Assembly (NCBI GenBank): GCA_900544885.1
Contig: UQWU01000001.1
Location: 40,552-104,551 of the forward strand
DNA: 64,000 nucleotides
Direction: 5' to 3'
DNA from: an uncultured Phascolarctobacterium sp.
GTDB taxonomy: Bacteria; Bacillota; Negativicutes; Acidaminococcales; Acidaminococcaceae
The translations under genes and the position numbers were made by a program. The stretch's first letter is position 1. Every line of letters starts with the position of its first letter. Shown here in pieces: positions 7,174 through 15,969 of the stretch. The notes beneath the pieces were generated by a model. That model did not search any database, was not told the DNA's origin, and worked only from the letters and a program-made list of their open reading frames with translations.

Positions 7174-8112
7174 TCATTGTGCTGTATTTGCTTCGTTAAC
7201 TAGTTTTTGGTAAGCTGCTAAATTTTGTGCATCAAAACAGGTCAGGATAACTTCCATACCGTAATCAGCATGTTCATTCAACCATGCGTTGGTGGTTAAT
7301 AAGGCAATACGTGCTGCTTCTTGGATGGGGTATTTGTATACACCTGTAGAAATAGCAGGGAAGGCAATAGTGTGTAGATGATGTTTTTGTGCTAAATCGA
7401 GGGAATTACGGTAGCAGGCAGCTAAAGCTTCGGCCTCACCGTCCTTGCCTTCATAAATAGGGCCGACAGTGTGAATAACAAAACCTGCTTTTAAATCATA
7501 GGCGAAAGTAATTTTAGCTTCACCGGTTTCGCAGCCACCCAAATCCTGGCATTCAGCTAAAAGCTGATGACCTGCTGCTTTGTGGATAGCTCCATCTACA
7601 CCACCACCGCCGAGTAAAGTTTTATTAGCAGCATTGACGATTGCATCACAGTCCAATGTAGTAATATCGCCTTGCCAAATGGAAATTTTGTTTTCTAAAG
7701 GATTGTTATTAGCTTCTGCTAATAAACCTTGCATCATTTGTTTTTGCAGGGTAAAAGGAGTGGGCGAGGTGGGATTAAAGATAATTCCGTCGATATCATC
7801 CATCAACATAACTGCATTAAAGTAATTAAGCAGCGGACGGGTGATTGTAGGGCAAGATTTACCTTGAGCATAAGCGTCCAGGCTAGAAAATGCAGTTACA
7901 TAATCTAAGCCTGCTTCGGTAGTTTGGGTAACTAGCATAATTGGGCCATCTTGAACGTTATCCATGGGTGCAATGGGAATAATGACCTCTTGTTTTTCTA
8001 AAAGCATAATCGTTAATGCACGCAGTAATTTGATTAAATTGTTGCCGGTTTGCTTTTCTGCATAGCCTTGCAGAGCGTCAGCGACGATATCCATAGATGG
8101 GTGTAAACTCAT
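7174..8112 (-). CDS. SseB-domain / macro-domain fusion protein (ADP-ribose-binding)
   Basis: About 312 residues in two parts. Residues 1-130 resemble the SseB N-terminal domain (VIIPIAPMDNVQDGPIMLV, AFSSLDAYAQG, GIIFNP). Residues about 140-305 are a macro domain of the MacroD/YmdB type: WQGDITTLDCDAIVNAANKTLLGGGGVDGAIHKAAG and the phosphate loop FPAISTGVYKYP. MacroD-type enzymes remove acetyl from O-acetyl-ADP-ribose or reverse ADP-ribosylation. The Asn and the GGGGVD loop needed for that are present. ATG 8112 (MSLHPSMD) is preferred to 8130 because AAGGAG lies about 9 nt upstream. It stands alone between terminators. Confidence 0.85.
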   Translation of the reverse strand: MSLHPSMDIVADALQGYAEKQTGNNLIKLLRALTIMLLEKQEVIIPIAPMDNVQDGPIMLVTQTTEAGLDYVTAFSSLDAYAQGKSCPTITRPLLNYFNAVMLMDDIDGIIFNPTSPTPFTLQKQMMQGLLAEANNNPLENKISIWQGDITTLDCDAIVNAANKTLLGGGGVDGAIHKAAGHQLLAECQDLGGCETGEAKITFAYDLKAGFVIHTVGPIYEGKDGEAEALAACYRNSLDLAQKHHLHTIAFPAISTGVYKYPIQEAARIALLTTNAWLNEHADYGMEVILTCFDAQNLAAYQKLVNEANTAQ

Positions 8113-8170
8113 ATTGAGCATCTCCTTCATATTTATCTAAAGCAATATTGTATTATTTTTTATTATATAG

Positions 8171-8197
8171 CAAAAAAACAGCTCTGAAAAGAGCTGC
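8171..8197 (-). terminator. lexA terminator
   Basis: On the minus strand CAGCTCTTTTCAGAGCTG is followed by seven T residues, just after the lexA stop. Confidence 0.85.
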
Positions 8198-8251
8198 TTA
8201 TGCGTTTAGATATGTATTTTACTGCTATTTTACAATAGGTTAAAGCAAAAA

Positions 8252-8917
8252 TTACAGCATACGGAAGACTGCAATAACTTTACCCATTACACGGATGTTA
8301 TCGGTACCAACAATAGGTTCGTACTTATCGTTTTCTGGTTGCAGACGTACGCAACGCAGTTCGCGGAAATAACGTTTTACTGTTGTTGTTTCGTCGTCGA
8401 TCAAGGCAACAACAATATCGCCGTTATTAGCAAAATTTTGTTTACGCGCGATAATATAGTCGTGGTCTAAAATACCGGCATTAATCATGCTATCACCACT
8501 AACGGACAACATAAATACATCATCATCGCAACCAATTAAATCGCGGGGGATGGGATATGTTTCTTCGATATTTTCGACAGCCAGTACCGGCACACCGGCA
8601 GTAACCTTGCCGACCAGCGGTACGGGAACCATCAATTTATTTCTCCAGGCATCATTTTCGCTCATCAGCTCCAAAGCACGCGGTTTAGCTGCATCACGTT
8701 GAATGAAACCATATTCCTGTAATCTTTTCAGATGGTTATGTACGCTTGCACTAGAAGATAAGCCGACAGCTGCACCAATTTCACGTACAGCAGGCGGATA
8801 ACCTTTTTGATTAATAAATTCGCGAACGAAATTTAAAATATGACGTTGACGTTCTGACAGCATCTCTTCAGTATAATTACCGTCAAAATCTGGCGGAAGC
8901 GCTTTTCTTCTACCCAT
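8252..8917 (-). CDS. lexA: LexA SOS repressor / self-cleaving S24 peptidase
   Basis: A 221-residue LexA. The N-terminal winged HTH (about 20-75; REIGAAVGLSSSASVHNHL) is followed by the S24 domain with the Ala107-Gly108 cleavage site (VTAGVP), nucleophile Ser143 (SGDSM) and Lys181 (TTVKRY). When RecA filaments form, LexA cuts itself and SOS genes are derepressed. ATG 8917 (MGRRKAL) follows TTGGAGGG with good spacing; the upstream ATG at 8935 does not. A strong promoter lies upstream. I could not find a clostridial-type GAAC-N4-GTTC LexA box there. Confidence 0.95.
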   Translation of the reverse strand: MGRRKALPPDFDGNYTEEMLSERQRHILNFVREFINQKGYPPAVREIGAAVGLSSSASVHNHLKRLQEYGFIQRDAAKPRALELMSENDAWRNKLMVPVPLVGKVTAGVPVLAVENIEETYPIPRDLIGCDDDVFMLSVSGDSMINAGILDHDYIIARKQNFANNGDIVVALIDDETTTVKRYFRELRCVRLQPENDKYEPIVGTDNIRVMGKVIAVFRML

Positions 8918-8958
8918 ATTAAACCCTCCAATCATGGATTTATGTACACTTTAATTCC

Positions 8959-8987
8959 ATTATAACAGATAAATTTCCTAGCGTCAA
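8959..8987 (-). promoter_or_regulatory. lexA promoter
   Basis: On the minus strand TTGACG (8987-8982) and TATAAT (8964-8959) are 17 bp apart, about 40 bp before the lexA start. Confidence 0.8.
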
Positions 8988-9110
8988 ACAATAGTACGGA
9001 GAAACGAAAAACAGCGTAGAAATAATATTTATTTTCTATTAACAATATAGTCTTAACTTCATTTTTATCAATTTACTGAACATTATTGTATAGCTTGTTC
9101 GATAGTTATA

Positions 9111-9142
9111 TATTATTTATTATTATTTATTATTATTTATAT
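9111..9142. repeat. AT-only tandem repeat
   Basis: Three exact copies of the 10-mer TATTATTTAT lie in the intergenic region between divergent lexA and the Tyr/Asp-rich gene. Such tracts are often bent DNA; no function can be read from it. Confidence 0.7.
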
Positions 9143-9209
9143 TGTCAAATTAAAGAATGTATGTTTTGTGCTATAATGAAAGTGTAACATAATTAAGGAG
9201 GCGTTAGTT

Positions 9210-9500
9210 ATGTATGATGATGAAGAAAGAGGTTTAGCAGAAATTTATCGAGATTATCAAGAATATGATTGCGAAATGCGTATAGAAAATGGCGATAGCG
9301 ACGATTATGAAGACTATGCTGATTACGACGATTTTGATTCACCTAGAAGTGTTAGTAGATTAGAGCAAACAAGCAGCTCATTAGTATATCAACAGAATCA
9401 GGAATACGATGATTATGAACAACACGATGATGTTTTTACTGATTACTACGACTGCGACGATTATGATTATGATGATTATGGTGACTTTGACGATTTTTGA
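9210..9500 (+). CDS. Very acidic Tyr/Asp-rich low-complexity protein
   Basis: A 96-residue protein dominated by Asp, Glu and Tyr, with DYEDYADYDDFDSP in the middle and repeated (D/Y)DY units at the end. There is no signal peptide, membrane segment or recognised domain, and it is probably disordered. The gene is clearly expressed: an extended -10 (TGCTATAAT near 9169-9177), an AAGGAGG ribosome site 9 nt before ATG, and a good terminator after it. The acidic surface suggests metal, basic-protein or DNA-mimic binding, but this is only speculation. Confidence 0.75.
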   Translation: MYDDEERGLAEIYRDYQEYDCEMRIENGDSDDYEDYADYDDFDSPRSVSRLEQTSSSLVYQQNQEYDDYEQHDDVFTDYYDCDDYDYDDYGDFDDF

Positions 9501-9529
9501 TAAAATAATATAATTGTTTATAACAGTAA

Positions 9530-9577
9530 AAAACCTTCTGTGAATATTAAAAATTTACTTCGCAGAAGGTTTTTGTT
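9530..9577 (+). terminator. Terminator of the Tyr/Asp-rich gene
   Basis: AAAACCTTCTG pairs with CAGAAGGTTTTT across an AT-rich loop. Confidence 0.85.
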
Positions 9578-9848
9578 GTTCCAGACTTTTTAGCGTTACT
9601 AAAAAAAGTTTTCGACGCGGTAGTATAGTATGTTAGTTGCTAAGAATGATTTAATAAATAGAGAAAAAACGACATTATAATGTCAGTACTACGGCACGAA
9701 AATAGAGGATTAGATATAAATCCTTGTGCAATAGGAAATAGTAAAAAATAATATTTTACGTCCGATAATATATATTATGTTAAATTTTGTCCGCGTATAA
9801 CAAGAGGAATTTGCCATACGTGACAAATTCCTCGCGTGGTTTTATGTA
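9578..9848. other. Gene-free intergenic region with a palindrome and a hairpin
   Basis: No ORF with a ribosome site was found. It contains the perfect 14-bp palindrome GACATTATAATGTC (9671-9684), which could be an operator. A 10-bp stem (GAGGAATTTG at 9804-9813 with CAAATTCCTC at 9824-9833) is probably a weak minus-strand terminator for the gene ending at 9849. Confidence 0.6.
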
Positions 9849-11369
9849 TTAAAATTGCCATTCAGAAATGCTTTTTGCTATTTCTGGTTGTTGCTCTAAA
9901 TCTGCTTTTTTAGTATATAAAAGCATGGTAGCAATATCATTATTGCAGGTCAGACGCATGAAGTTAGTAAAATCATACTTATCTAACATAGCAGTATTAG
10001 CTTTGATATCCATTATAGCTTTTTCAGGAGTAAAGTTCAAGGTATAAGAATAATTTTTCAAAGCAAAATAATTGTTGCTCCAGTTTTGCAATCTAGTCAG
10101 GCTATCGTCAAGAAAAGCTTCAGTTGCTAATTGATTGCTCAAAATTTCCTTAAAATCTTGTTGCAGTTCTTTATCATGCATCTTCATGCTGGAAGTTACT
10201 AGGAATGACTCAAACGCATTGAGAACTTTATCACTTTCGCTAAACATTTTATTATTAATTTCTTGTACTTGTTTAGCAGTCAAAGGCGGAATTTCACCAG
10301 TTGCAGGATCTGCATGTTCAGCTTGAACTTTACGATTATCCGCAATAATTTTAAATAACCCTTTTACATCTAAATCCGCAGCCATTTTTTTCATGGATGT
10401 AATAGATGTAGCAATGGTTAAAGCAAAGTCGGCATTTTTATTCTTAGAATTAAGTTGGGCATAGAACCAATCATTTGGTAACGCTACAGTTTTCTTAGTA
10501 ATATTATCTGTATAAACAAGTTTTCTTTCACCATCTTGTGGTGTCAAAACTTTAAAACCTTTAACAAATTTTGTATGCACTTTCCAGAAGTCTTTCAAGA
10601 TGTTTACATCAACGTCCTTCGGTGCAATAGCAGTTACTGCCATGACTTTATGCATCGCTACATTTAAATCTTCAGCATCGATTGGTGCAGTTGCTTCAAC
10701 TTTCGCAGAATCACTAGTTTCGATTTCGTCATCAATATCCCCTGCTGCATCTTTAGGTGCAGGTTCTGTTTTGGGTGCAAAGGTTTGTGTATCGCCGCTG
10801 ACAGTAGATAAAAGATACAGACGATCGTTAGCGGATACTAATGTTGCTTCTGCATTGACTAAACTATTATTGCGACGGAATAACCAGGATAAAGTTATTG
10901 CCTTATGACCATTGAATTTATCAATACGGACAGTTGGCTCTAATTTGCTATTTTCTTCTTGTAACAGCCCATCTTCTACTACTGGATTTCCTTTAGCTTG
11001 AAAAGCTTTATATTTGTCCATTTGCAATAGCGGCATAGGTACTGTATTCAAGTTTAGTGCGGATTGCTGTAAAACGGCTAATTTATCATACTGTTTATTG
11101 AAGTATTCGGTGCTGAAGTCTTCTCCGATGATTTCTTTCATATCTTCGGCAGTATAATAATTAACGATGTGCACGCTACCTTTATGCATTTTCTCCAGCT
11201 TTTCTAAGCTAGTAGCACTTATATTAGAAAAGCCATAAACTTTATTGCTTTCTACTTTATAATAAGGATTTTTATCCTGCACACTATAACCGGCCTGTAA
11301 ATTTTCATACGCCCAAGCCTGAGTAGTCAGCATGGATAAAACGATTGCTACAACTGCACTTTTCTTCAT
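9849..11369 (-). CDS. Exported protein of unknown function
   Basis: About 506 residues. The signal peptide (MKKSAVVAIVLSMLTTQAWA, cleavage before YENLQ) places it in the periplasm or outer membrane. The mature part is polar, with an acidic linker near 220-240 (DDEIETSDSAK) and a mostly helical C-terminal half. No known domain is recognised. ATG 11369 is chosen because GAGGAG lies 8 nt upstream; longer starts would bury the signal peptide. It follows pduL at 34 bp on the same strand and may be cotranscribed with it, though no functional link is evident. Confidence 0.8.
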   Translation of the reverse strand: MKKSAVVAIVLSMLTTQAWAYENLQAGYSVQDKNPYYKVESNKVYGFSNISATSLEKLEKMHKGSVHIVNYYTAEDMKEIIGEDFSTEYFNKQYDKLAVLQQSALNLNTVPMPLLQMDKYKAFQAKGNPVVEDGLLQEENSKLEPTVRIDKFNGHKAITLSWLFRRNNSLVNAEATLVSANDRLYLLSTVSGDTQTFAPKTEPAPKDAAGDIDDEIETSDSAKVEATAPIDAEDLNVAMHKVMAVTAIAPKDVDVNILKDFWKVHTKFVKGFKVLTPQDGERKLVYTDNITKKTVALPNDWFYAQLNSKNKNADFALTIATSITSMKKMAADLDVKGLFKIIADNRKVQAEHADPATGEIPPLTAKQVQEINNKMFSESDKVLNAFESFLVTSSMKMHDKELQQDFKEILSNQLATEAFLDDSLTRLQNWSNNYFALKNYSYTLNFTPEKAIMDIKANTAMLDKYDFTNFMRLTCNNDIATMLLYTKKADLEQQPEIAKSISEWQF

Positions 11370-11402
11370 TTTACCAACTCCTCTACCACAAATTGCCAAT
11401 GC

Positions 11403-11978
11403 TTATTTGCTATAAACGATATTTACATTAACACCGCTTTCTAAATTACATGCATTAGCTTCATCAGTGTCGATATGTACTTCATCAGCGTGTTTTTCAC
11501 CTGCGCGTACTAACACATTGTGCAAAGTAAGACTACGCGCGCCTTCGGTTTGAATATCAACAATATCGCCATCTTTTAAACCATATTTAGCAGCGGTTTC
11601 CGGATACAGATGTACGTGGCGTGCTGCAACAATGATGCCTTCAGTGATTTCTACTTCACCGGCAGGACCGATTAATTTTGCACCTGCGGAGCCTTTGATA
11701 TCGCCACTATTGCGAATCGGTGCATTTAAGCCTACTTTACGTGCATCAGTTAAAGATAATTCTATTTGAGTTTCAGGACGTAAGGGACCGATAATGCGCA
11801 GTTTCATGGAGCCTTTTTCAGTAACCATAGTAATTTGTTCTTCAGATGCATATTGACCAGGTTGACCAATTGCTTTTTTTACATGAAGTTCGCTATCTTT
11901 ACCAAAAAGAATATCCATGTGTTCACGGGATAAATGTGCATGACGTGCGCTAACGCCTAAAACGATTGGAAATTGCAT
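11403..11978 (-). CDS. pduL: PduL-type phosphate propanoyl/acetyltransferase
   Basis: A 191-residue PduL with the two duplicated beta-barrel halves. Zinc-ligand motifs are SARHAHLS (about 10-17) and ARHVHL (about 118-123), with the later EVHIDTDEAN. It exchanges CoA for phosphate on acetyl- or propionyl-CoA, giving an acyl phosphate from which acetate kinase makes ATP; it replaces Pta in many anaerobes. There is no shell-targeting N-terminal extension, so it is the housekeeping, cytosolic type. It has its own promoter upstream. Confidence 0.92.
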   Translation of the reverse strand: MQFPIVLGVSARHAHLSREHMDILFGKDSELHVKKAIGQPGQYASEEQITMVTEKGSMKLRIIGPLRPETQIELSLTDARKVGLNAPIRNSGDIKGSAGAKLIGPAGEVEITEGIIVAARHVHLYPETAAKYGLKDGDIVDIQTEGARSLTLHNVLVRAGEKHADEVHIDTDEANACNLESGVNVNIVYSK

Positions 11979-12021
11979 TGAAATACCACCTCATAAATAA
12001 AATTTTAATTTTCTACTATTT

Positions 12022-12050
12022 ATTATACCTGTTCTCGTGTTTATTGTCAC
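12022..12050 (-). promoter_or_regulatory. pduL promoter
   Basis: On the minus strand GTGACA (12050-12045) and TATAAT (12027-12022) are separated by 17 bp. Confidence 0.7.
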
Positions 12051-12125
12051 CATTGTTCATAGTATTTTTACAAGTTAAACTTTTCGTGTAAATTTTTTTC
12101 TGATAAATATAGCTGTTATTACATA

Positions 12126-12172
12126 TAGACAGAATGAGCGTAATCGCGTATACTAAAAGAAAATTTAGTATA
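12126..12172 (+). promoter_or_regulatory. Promoter with overlapping palindrome before the 12192 gene
   Basis: TAGACA (12126-12131) and TATACT (12149-12154) are 17 bp apart. The -10 forms the left arm of an inverted repeat, TATACTAAA and TTTAGTATA (12149-12172, 6-nt spacer), a likely operator over the transcription start. Confidence 0.65.
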
Positions 12173-12191
12173 TATAATAAGGAAGGTATTT

Positions 12192-12692
12192 ATGAAAAAA
12201 GAAGATTATCTAGAACTTTTAGATGCACGTCTAGCCCGTTATTTTGATAAAAAACAGCTTACAGCAGAATTGCCTTTTACTATAATAGCAGAAATGAATG
12301 CTGCCGATGAAGGTTATTTTTTTCTGCCCAGCATTAAAACATATAGTGTACAACATAATGAATATCTTTATGCACATAGCTTTGCTCATAAAGTCCAAAA
12401 AGAAGATTTACTTCCATACCTTAATTATATGAAGGAAAAGATGCAGCAGCTAAAAACAACTACGGAGCACATGAGTAGTGTTTTTGCTTTATTGATTATT
12501 TGCGAAAACGGTATGGATGAAGCAACTTTAGCCGAAATGCAAAAATATAAGTACCATAAGGATTATTTTTTATCTTTAAAAGGTTGGTCGGATTTAGCTA
12601 TTTATGTAGCCGATTTACAACAAGAAAAATTATATTGCAATAAGATTGGTCGAAAAACGTCCCAGTGTTTTGAATTTGTTCCCTCTAAATAG
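12192..12692 (+). CDS. Uncharacterised conserved protein (DUF8052-like)
   Basis: A 166-residue soluble protein without signal peptide or membrane segments. From memory it resembles an uncharacterised clostridial family: an N-terminal YLELLDARLARYFD helix, a central EHMSSVFALLI stretch, then KYKYHKDYFLSLKGWSD and a C-terminal YCNKIGRK. No catalytic motif is visible and the role is unknown. AAGGAAGG precedes the ATG, and a palindrome overlapping its promoter suggests specific regulation. It seems to be monocistronic. Confidence 0.7.
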   Translation: MKKEDYLELLDARLARYFDKKQLTAELPFTIIAEMNAADEGYFFLPSIKTYSVQHNEYLYAHSFAHKVQKEDLLPYLNYMKEKMQQLKTTTEHMSSVFALLIICENGMDEATLAEMQKYKYHKDYFLSLKGWSDLAIYVADLQQEKLYCNKIGRKTSQCFEFVPSK

Positions 12693-12793
12693 TCTAGCGT
12701 ATTTTTTGTTCTACTTTTAGTGTACTTATCTTTACAGCTTATCAAAAATTGTTCACAAGAGTTTACGATTTTGTCGATTTTCACACAACTTTG

Positions 12794-12821
12794 TTGACAA
12801 AATAACGAAATATGGTATACT
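12794..12821 (+). promoter_or_regulatory. cstA promoter
   Basis: A consensus -35 TTGACA (12794-12799), a 16-bp spacer and TATACT (12816-12821) lie about 87 bp before the cstA start, leaving a moderate 5' leader. Confidence 0.8.
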
Positions 12822-12907
12822 AATAACTAACCTAGCACAATATATATGAAAGATGTGCTTGCAATTATCTAACAATTTTAAGGGAAAGAAAAGAAAGGAT
12901 GTTTATT

Positions 12908-14530
12908 ATGAGTGGTTTTGTTATGCTAGTAGGCTCAATGGTTATCTTCTTTATAGCCTACGTTATTTACGGTGCATGGTTGAGTAAGCAATGGGGTATT
13001 GATCCTACACGTAAAACTCCGGCTGAAAGATTACGTGATGATGTTGATTATATACCTACTCCTCCTGCTATTTTGATGGGTCACCATTTCTCCTCCATTG
13101 CAGGTGCAGGTCCTATTGTCGGTCCTATTACCGCAGCTGTATTTGGTTGGGTTCCTGTAATGCTGTGGGTTCTCATCGGTAGTATTTTCTTTGGTGGCGT
13201 TCATGACTTTGGTGCATTGTTCGCTTCTGTACGTTTTGATGGTAAAACTATTGGTCAGATTATCGAAGCAAACTTGGGTAAAAGCGGTAAATTTCTCTTC
13301 TCCATTTTTGCTTATGTAACTCTGTTAGTAGTTATTGCTGCTTTTGCTAACATCGTTGCTGCTACTTTCGTTGCTAGCCCTGAAGCTGCTACTGCTTCCA
13401 TGCTGTTCATCGTTTTAGCAGTTATCTTTGGTCTTGCTGTATATCGCGGCGGCTTAAACTTCAAAGTTGGTACCGGTATTGGTCTTGTAATGCTCGTTGT
13501 CTGCATTGCTTTAGGTAATATGTTCCCGCTGGTACTGAGCAAAACTGCTTGGGTATGCATTTTGATGACTTACATTTTCGTTGCTTCCATTGCTCCTGTA
13601 TGGATTTTACTGCAACCGCGTGACTATCTGAACTCCTTCCTGCTCTATGCTTGCATGGCGTTCGCATTAATCGGTGTTGCTCTGTATCAACCGACTATGA
13701 AATTACCGCCGATTACTTCTTTCGATCCTTCCGGTAACGGCAGCAATCCAATGTTCCCGATGCTGTTTGTAACCGTTGCTTGCGGTGCTATTTCCGGTTT
13801 CCACTCTCTGGTTTCTTCCGGTACTACTTCCAAACAATTGGATAACGAAGGTAACGCTCGTCTGGTTGGTTATGGCTCCATGCTCTTAGAAGGCGTTTTA
13901 GCTGTTGTATCTGTTATCGCAGCAGGTTATGTAGGCGGCGATAAACTGACCGAACTCTTAAAAGCAGGCGGTCCTGTAAACGTATTCGCTGATGGCGTTG
14001 GTACTTTCATGACCACTTTCGGTTTCTCCTTCGGTATTGCTAAAGGCTTCGTAGCCCTGACTATTTCTGCATTTGCAATGACCACTTTAGATACTTCTAC
14101 TCGTCTTGGTCGTTTCATTTTCCAAGAAATATTCACCAAAATTGATGATCAAACTGGTGAAGCTAAACAAACCTTGTTGACCAACCCGTACATTGCTACT
14201 GCAATCACTGTTATTTTATCCGGTTATATGTCCTTAGGTTCTTATCTGACCATTTGGCCGATTTTCGGTGCTGCAAACCAATTGCTGGCTGCCCTCTCCT
14301 TGTTGGCTGTAGGCGTATGGCTGAAAGCTACTGGTAAAAACAACCTTATGGTTATCATTCCGATGATGTTCATGTTCTGCGTAACCTTGGTTGCGTTGGT
14401 ACAAATCATCTTCGCTAACATGGCTGCTCATGTTATTACTGCTGCTTTGGGTACTGTACTCTTTATCCTGGCTGTTGCCCTCTTCTTTGAAGCACGTAAA
14501 TACATCTTCGGCAGTGCAAAAGCTGAATAA
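12908..14530 (+). CDS. cstA: CstA-family carbon starvation / peptide and pyruvate transporter
   Basis: A 540-residue inner-membrane protein with about 15 hydrophobic segments and the CstA signatures GHHFSSIAGAGPIVGPI (about 58-75) and FGGVHDFGALFASVR (about 95-110). The family imports peptides or pyruvate. At about 540 residues it is shorter than E. coli CstA (about 700), as in many Firmicutes. ATG 12908 (MSGFVML) is preferred to 12899 because AAGGAT has proper spacing to it. It is a single-gene unit bounded by a consensus promoter and a strong terminator. Confidence 0.92.
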   Translation: MSGFVMLVGSMVIFFIAYVIYGAWLSKQWGIDPTRKTPAERLRDDVDYIPTPPAILMGHHFSSIAGAGPIVGPITAAVFGWVPVMLWVLIGSIFFGGVHDFGALFASVRFDGKTIGQIIEANLGKSGKFLFSIFAYVTLLVVIAAFANIVAATFVASPEAATASMLFIVLAVIFGLAVYRGGLNFKVGTGIGLVMLVVCIALGNMFPLVLSKTAWVCILMTYIFVASIAPVWILLQPRDYLNSFLLYACMAFALIGVALYQPTMKLPPITSFDPSGNGSNPMFPMLFVTVACGAISGFHSLVSSGTTSKQLDNEGNARLVGYGSMLLEGVLAVVSVIAAGYVGGDKLTELLKAGGPVNVFADGVGTFMTTFGFSFGIAKGFVALTISAFAMTTLDTSTRLGRFIFQEIFTKIDDQTGEAKQTLLTNPYIATAITVILSGYMSLGSYLTIWPIFGAANQLLAALSLLAVGVWLKATGKNNLMVIIPMMFMFCVTLVALVQIIFANMAAHVITAALGTVLFILAVALFFEARKYIFGSAKAE

Positions 14531-14549
14531 TTAAATTCTAAATAAAATC

Positions 14550-14582
14550 AACCTCCCGCTCTTTTTGAACGGGAGGTTTTTG
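14550..14582 (+). terminator. cstA terminator
   Basis: AACCTCCCG pairs with CGGGAGGTT and a T-rich tail follows. Confidence 0.9.
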
Positions 14583-14609
14583 TATTGTTATACTGAATAC
14601 AAGCAAAGC

Positions 14610-15951
14610 TTAATCTTCTAATTGTACTTTGCGTAGCATTTTTTTGATTTTACCCATATGACGTTTTCTCGTAATGTTGACAAGCTCATCTTTACCAAAA
14701 GTATCTTCAGCTCTTTGTACATAAGTTAAGAAGTTTCTAGTATCAGGATTTTGGGTATGATTTGAATAGTGCTCATATAATTCCCTATTGTTAATCCGAT
14801 GTTTATGTTGAGTAATACCATGGCATTGAATAATTGTTTTAATCTTACGATGCATTTTTGTATAATAACGACAAATAGTACTACCACGAAGTCTAACGTG
14901 TAAGCCGTCAAAATCAAAACCTAGATAGGAAAAGACTGCTTTCTCCTCTGCTTCAGTAAATAAAGCAGAGGATTGCTCCGCTGTATCGTTTTTTTGCATC
15001 AGATGAAAAGCATGGTTTTGGTAATGTAAACATTTTGTTTTATTACTAGACAAAGTAATATTAGGAATAGTTTTAGCCAAATTGTTGAGATTATGATATT
15101 CTCTTACAAAGTCCTTATATGTAGCTGCTGGTAGCAATAAGAAAATATCATCCACATAACGCATATACATACCATTATAACGGTGAGCAATATCACGTAA
15201 TTTCTCATCAAATGCCATCATATAAACATTGGCTAAAACACCGCTGATAGATAAACCCTGCGGTAGTCCAATCTTCTTAGTATTGCGTTCAATTAAGCCT
15301 TTTTTAAGTCTTTTAAGCTCTGCTAAATCAAGCTTCTGCTCACTTCTATTGAAGGAGGAACGAGATTGCTCTGGATTATCACTAAGTGCTATTAAGGTAT
15401 CAAGATTAACCGCCGGACATTGAGTAATATATTTAAAAACCTTATAATAGTCATCCGGCAACCCATTAGTACCTAAAAGCTTAATCACTTGCTGTTTTAA
15501 ATAACCATGCTCTAAAGAAGGAAAAAAGTTCTTTAAATCACTAACAATAATATATGCATCTTCAGTTTTTTTATAGCTTCTATCGCGATATGCGCAAGCT
15601 TAATATTTGTTTGTGTATTGTTACGATTTCTGAACGCAATAATATTTTTATCTAAACCTTCTTTTAACAAATATGCTTCGTATTTATTGCTTAACAGTGT
15701 AGAATAGTATTTTAAAATACAGCTATCTATAGGAGAAGAATAACAAAATTTTCTTTATGGACAACAAATCTGTGCATCTTTTTATCCAGACGATAATATT
15801 TTTTTATAAAATAAATAAACGGATAAAAGGGATGCTTTTTTATATTTTCTGCATCAATAACATAAGTAAAAAGATTTTCCAATTTAGGTCTGCCACCGAA
15901 GTGCTTATAGGTAGGCATTTGATATAAATCTTTAAAGTACTTGAAATCCAT
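14610..15951 (-). pseudogene. Reverse transcriptase (Abi/DRT-like) interrupted by two -1 frameshifts
   Basis: Joined across both shifts the product is about 447 residues: MDFKYFKDLY... HPFYPFI at the start, then SPIDSCILKYYS, RNRNNTQTNIKLAH, IIVSDLKNFFPSLEH, IGLPQGLSISGVLANVYM, the catalytic MRYVDDIFLL, and a C-terminal SYLGFDFDG / YYTKMHRKI / NFLTYVQRAEDTFG region. These are the RT fingers-palm motifs. The retron signatures NAxxH and VTG were not seen, and there is no maturase or IEP part. The shape suits the unknown-group/Abi RTs that act in phage defence (inference). Shift 1 is at A AAT TTT near 15745 and shift 2 at A AAA AAA near 15569; both are valid slippery heptamers in the correct frame. 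It may be a decayed gene, a sequencing artefact, or a programmed-frameshift gene. Confidence 0.85.
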
Positions 15952-15969
15952 AAAATTCTCCCCTTTTTC

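Noticed and set aside
9111..9142. CRISPR-like array
   Set aside because: The 10-bp units are contiguous AT repeats with no spacers. No CRISPR array or cas gene is present in the window.
8918..9209. LexA operator in the lexA/Tyr-Asp-rich intergenic region
   Set aside because: GAACA at about 9078 and TGTTC at about 9096 form a dyad, but the spacing is far from the GAAC-N4-GTTC consensus and the position is too far from the promoter.
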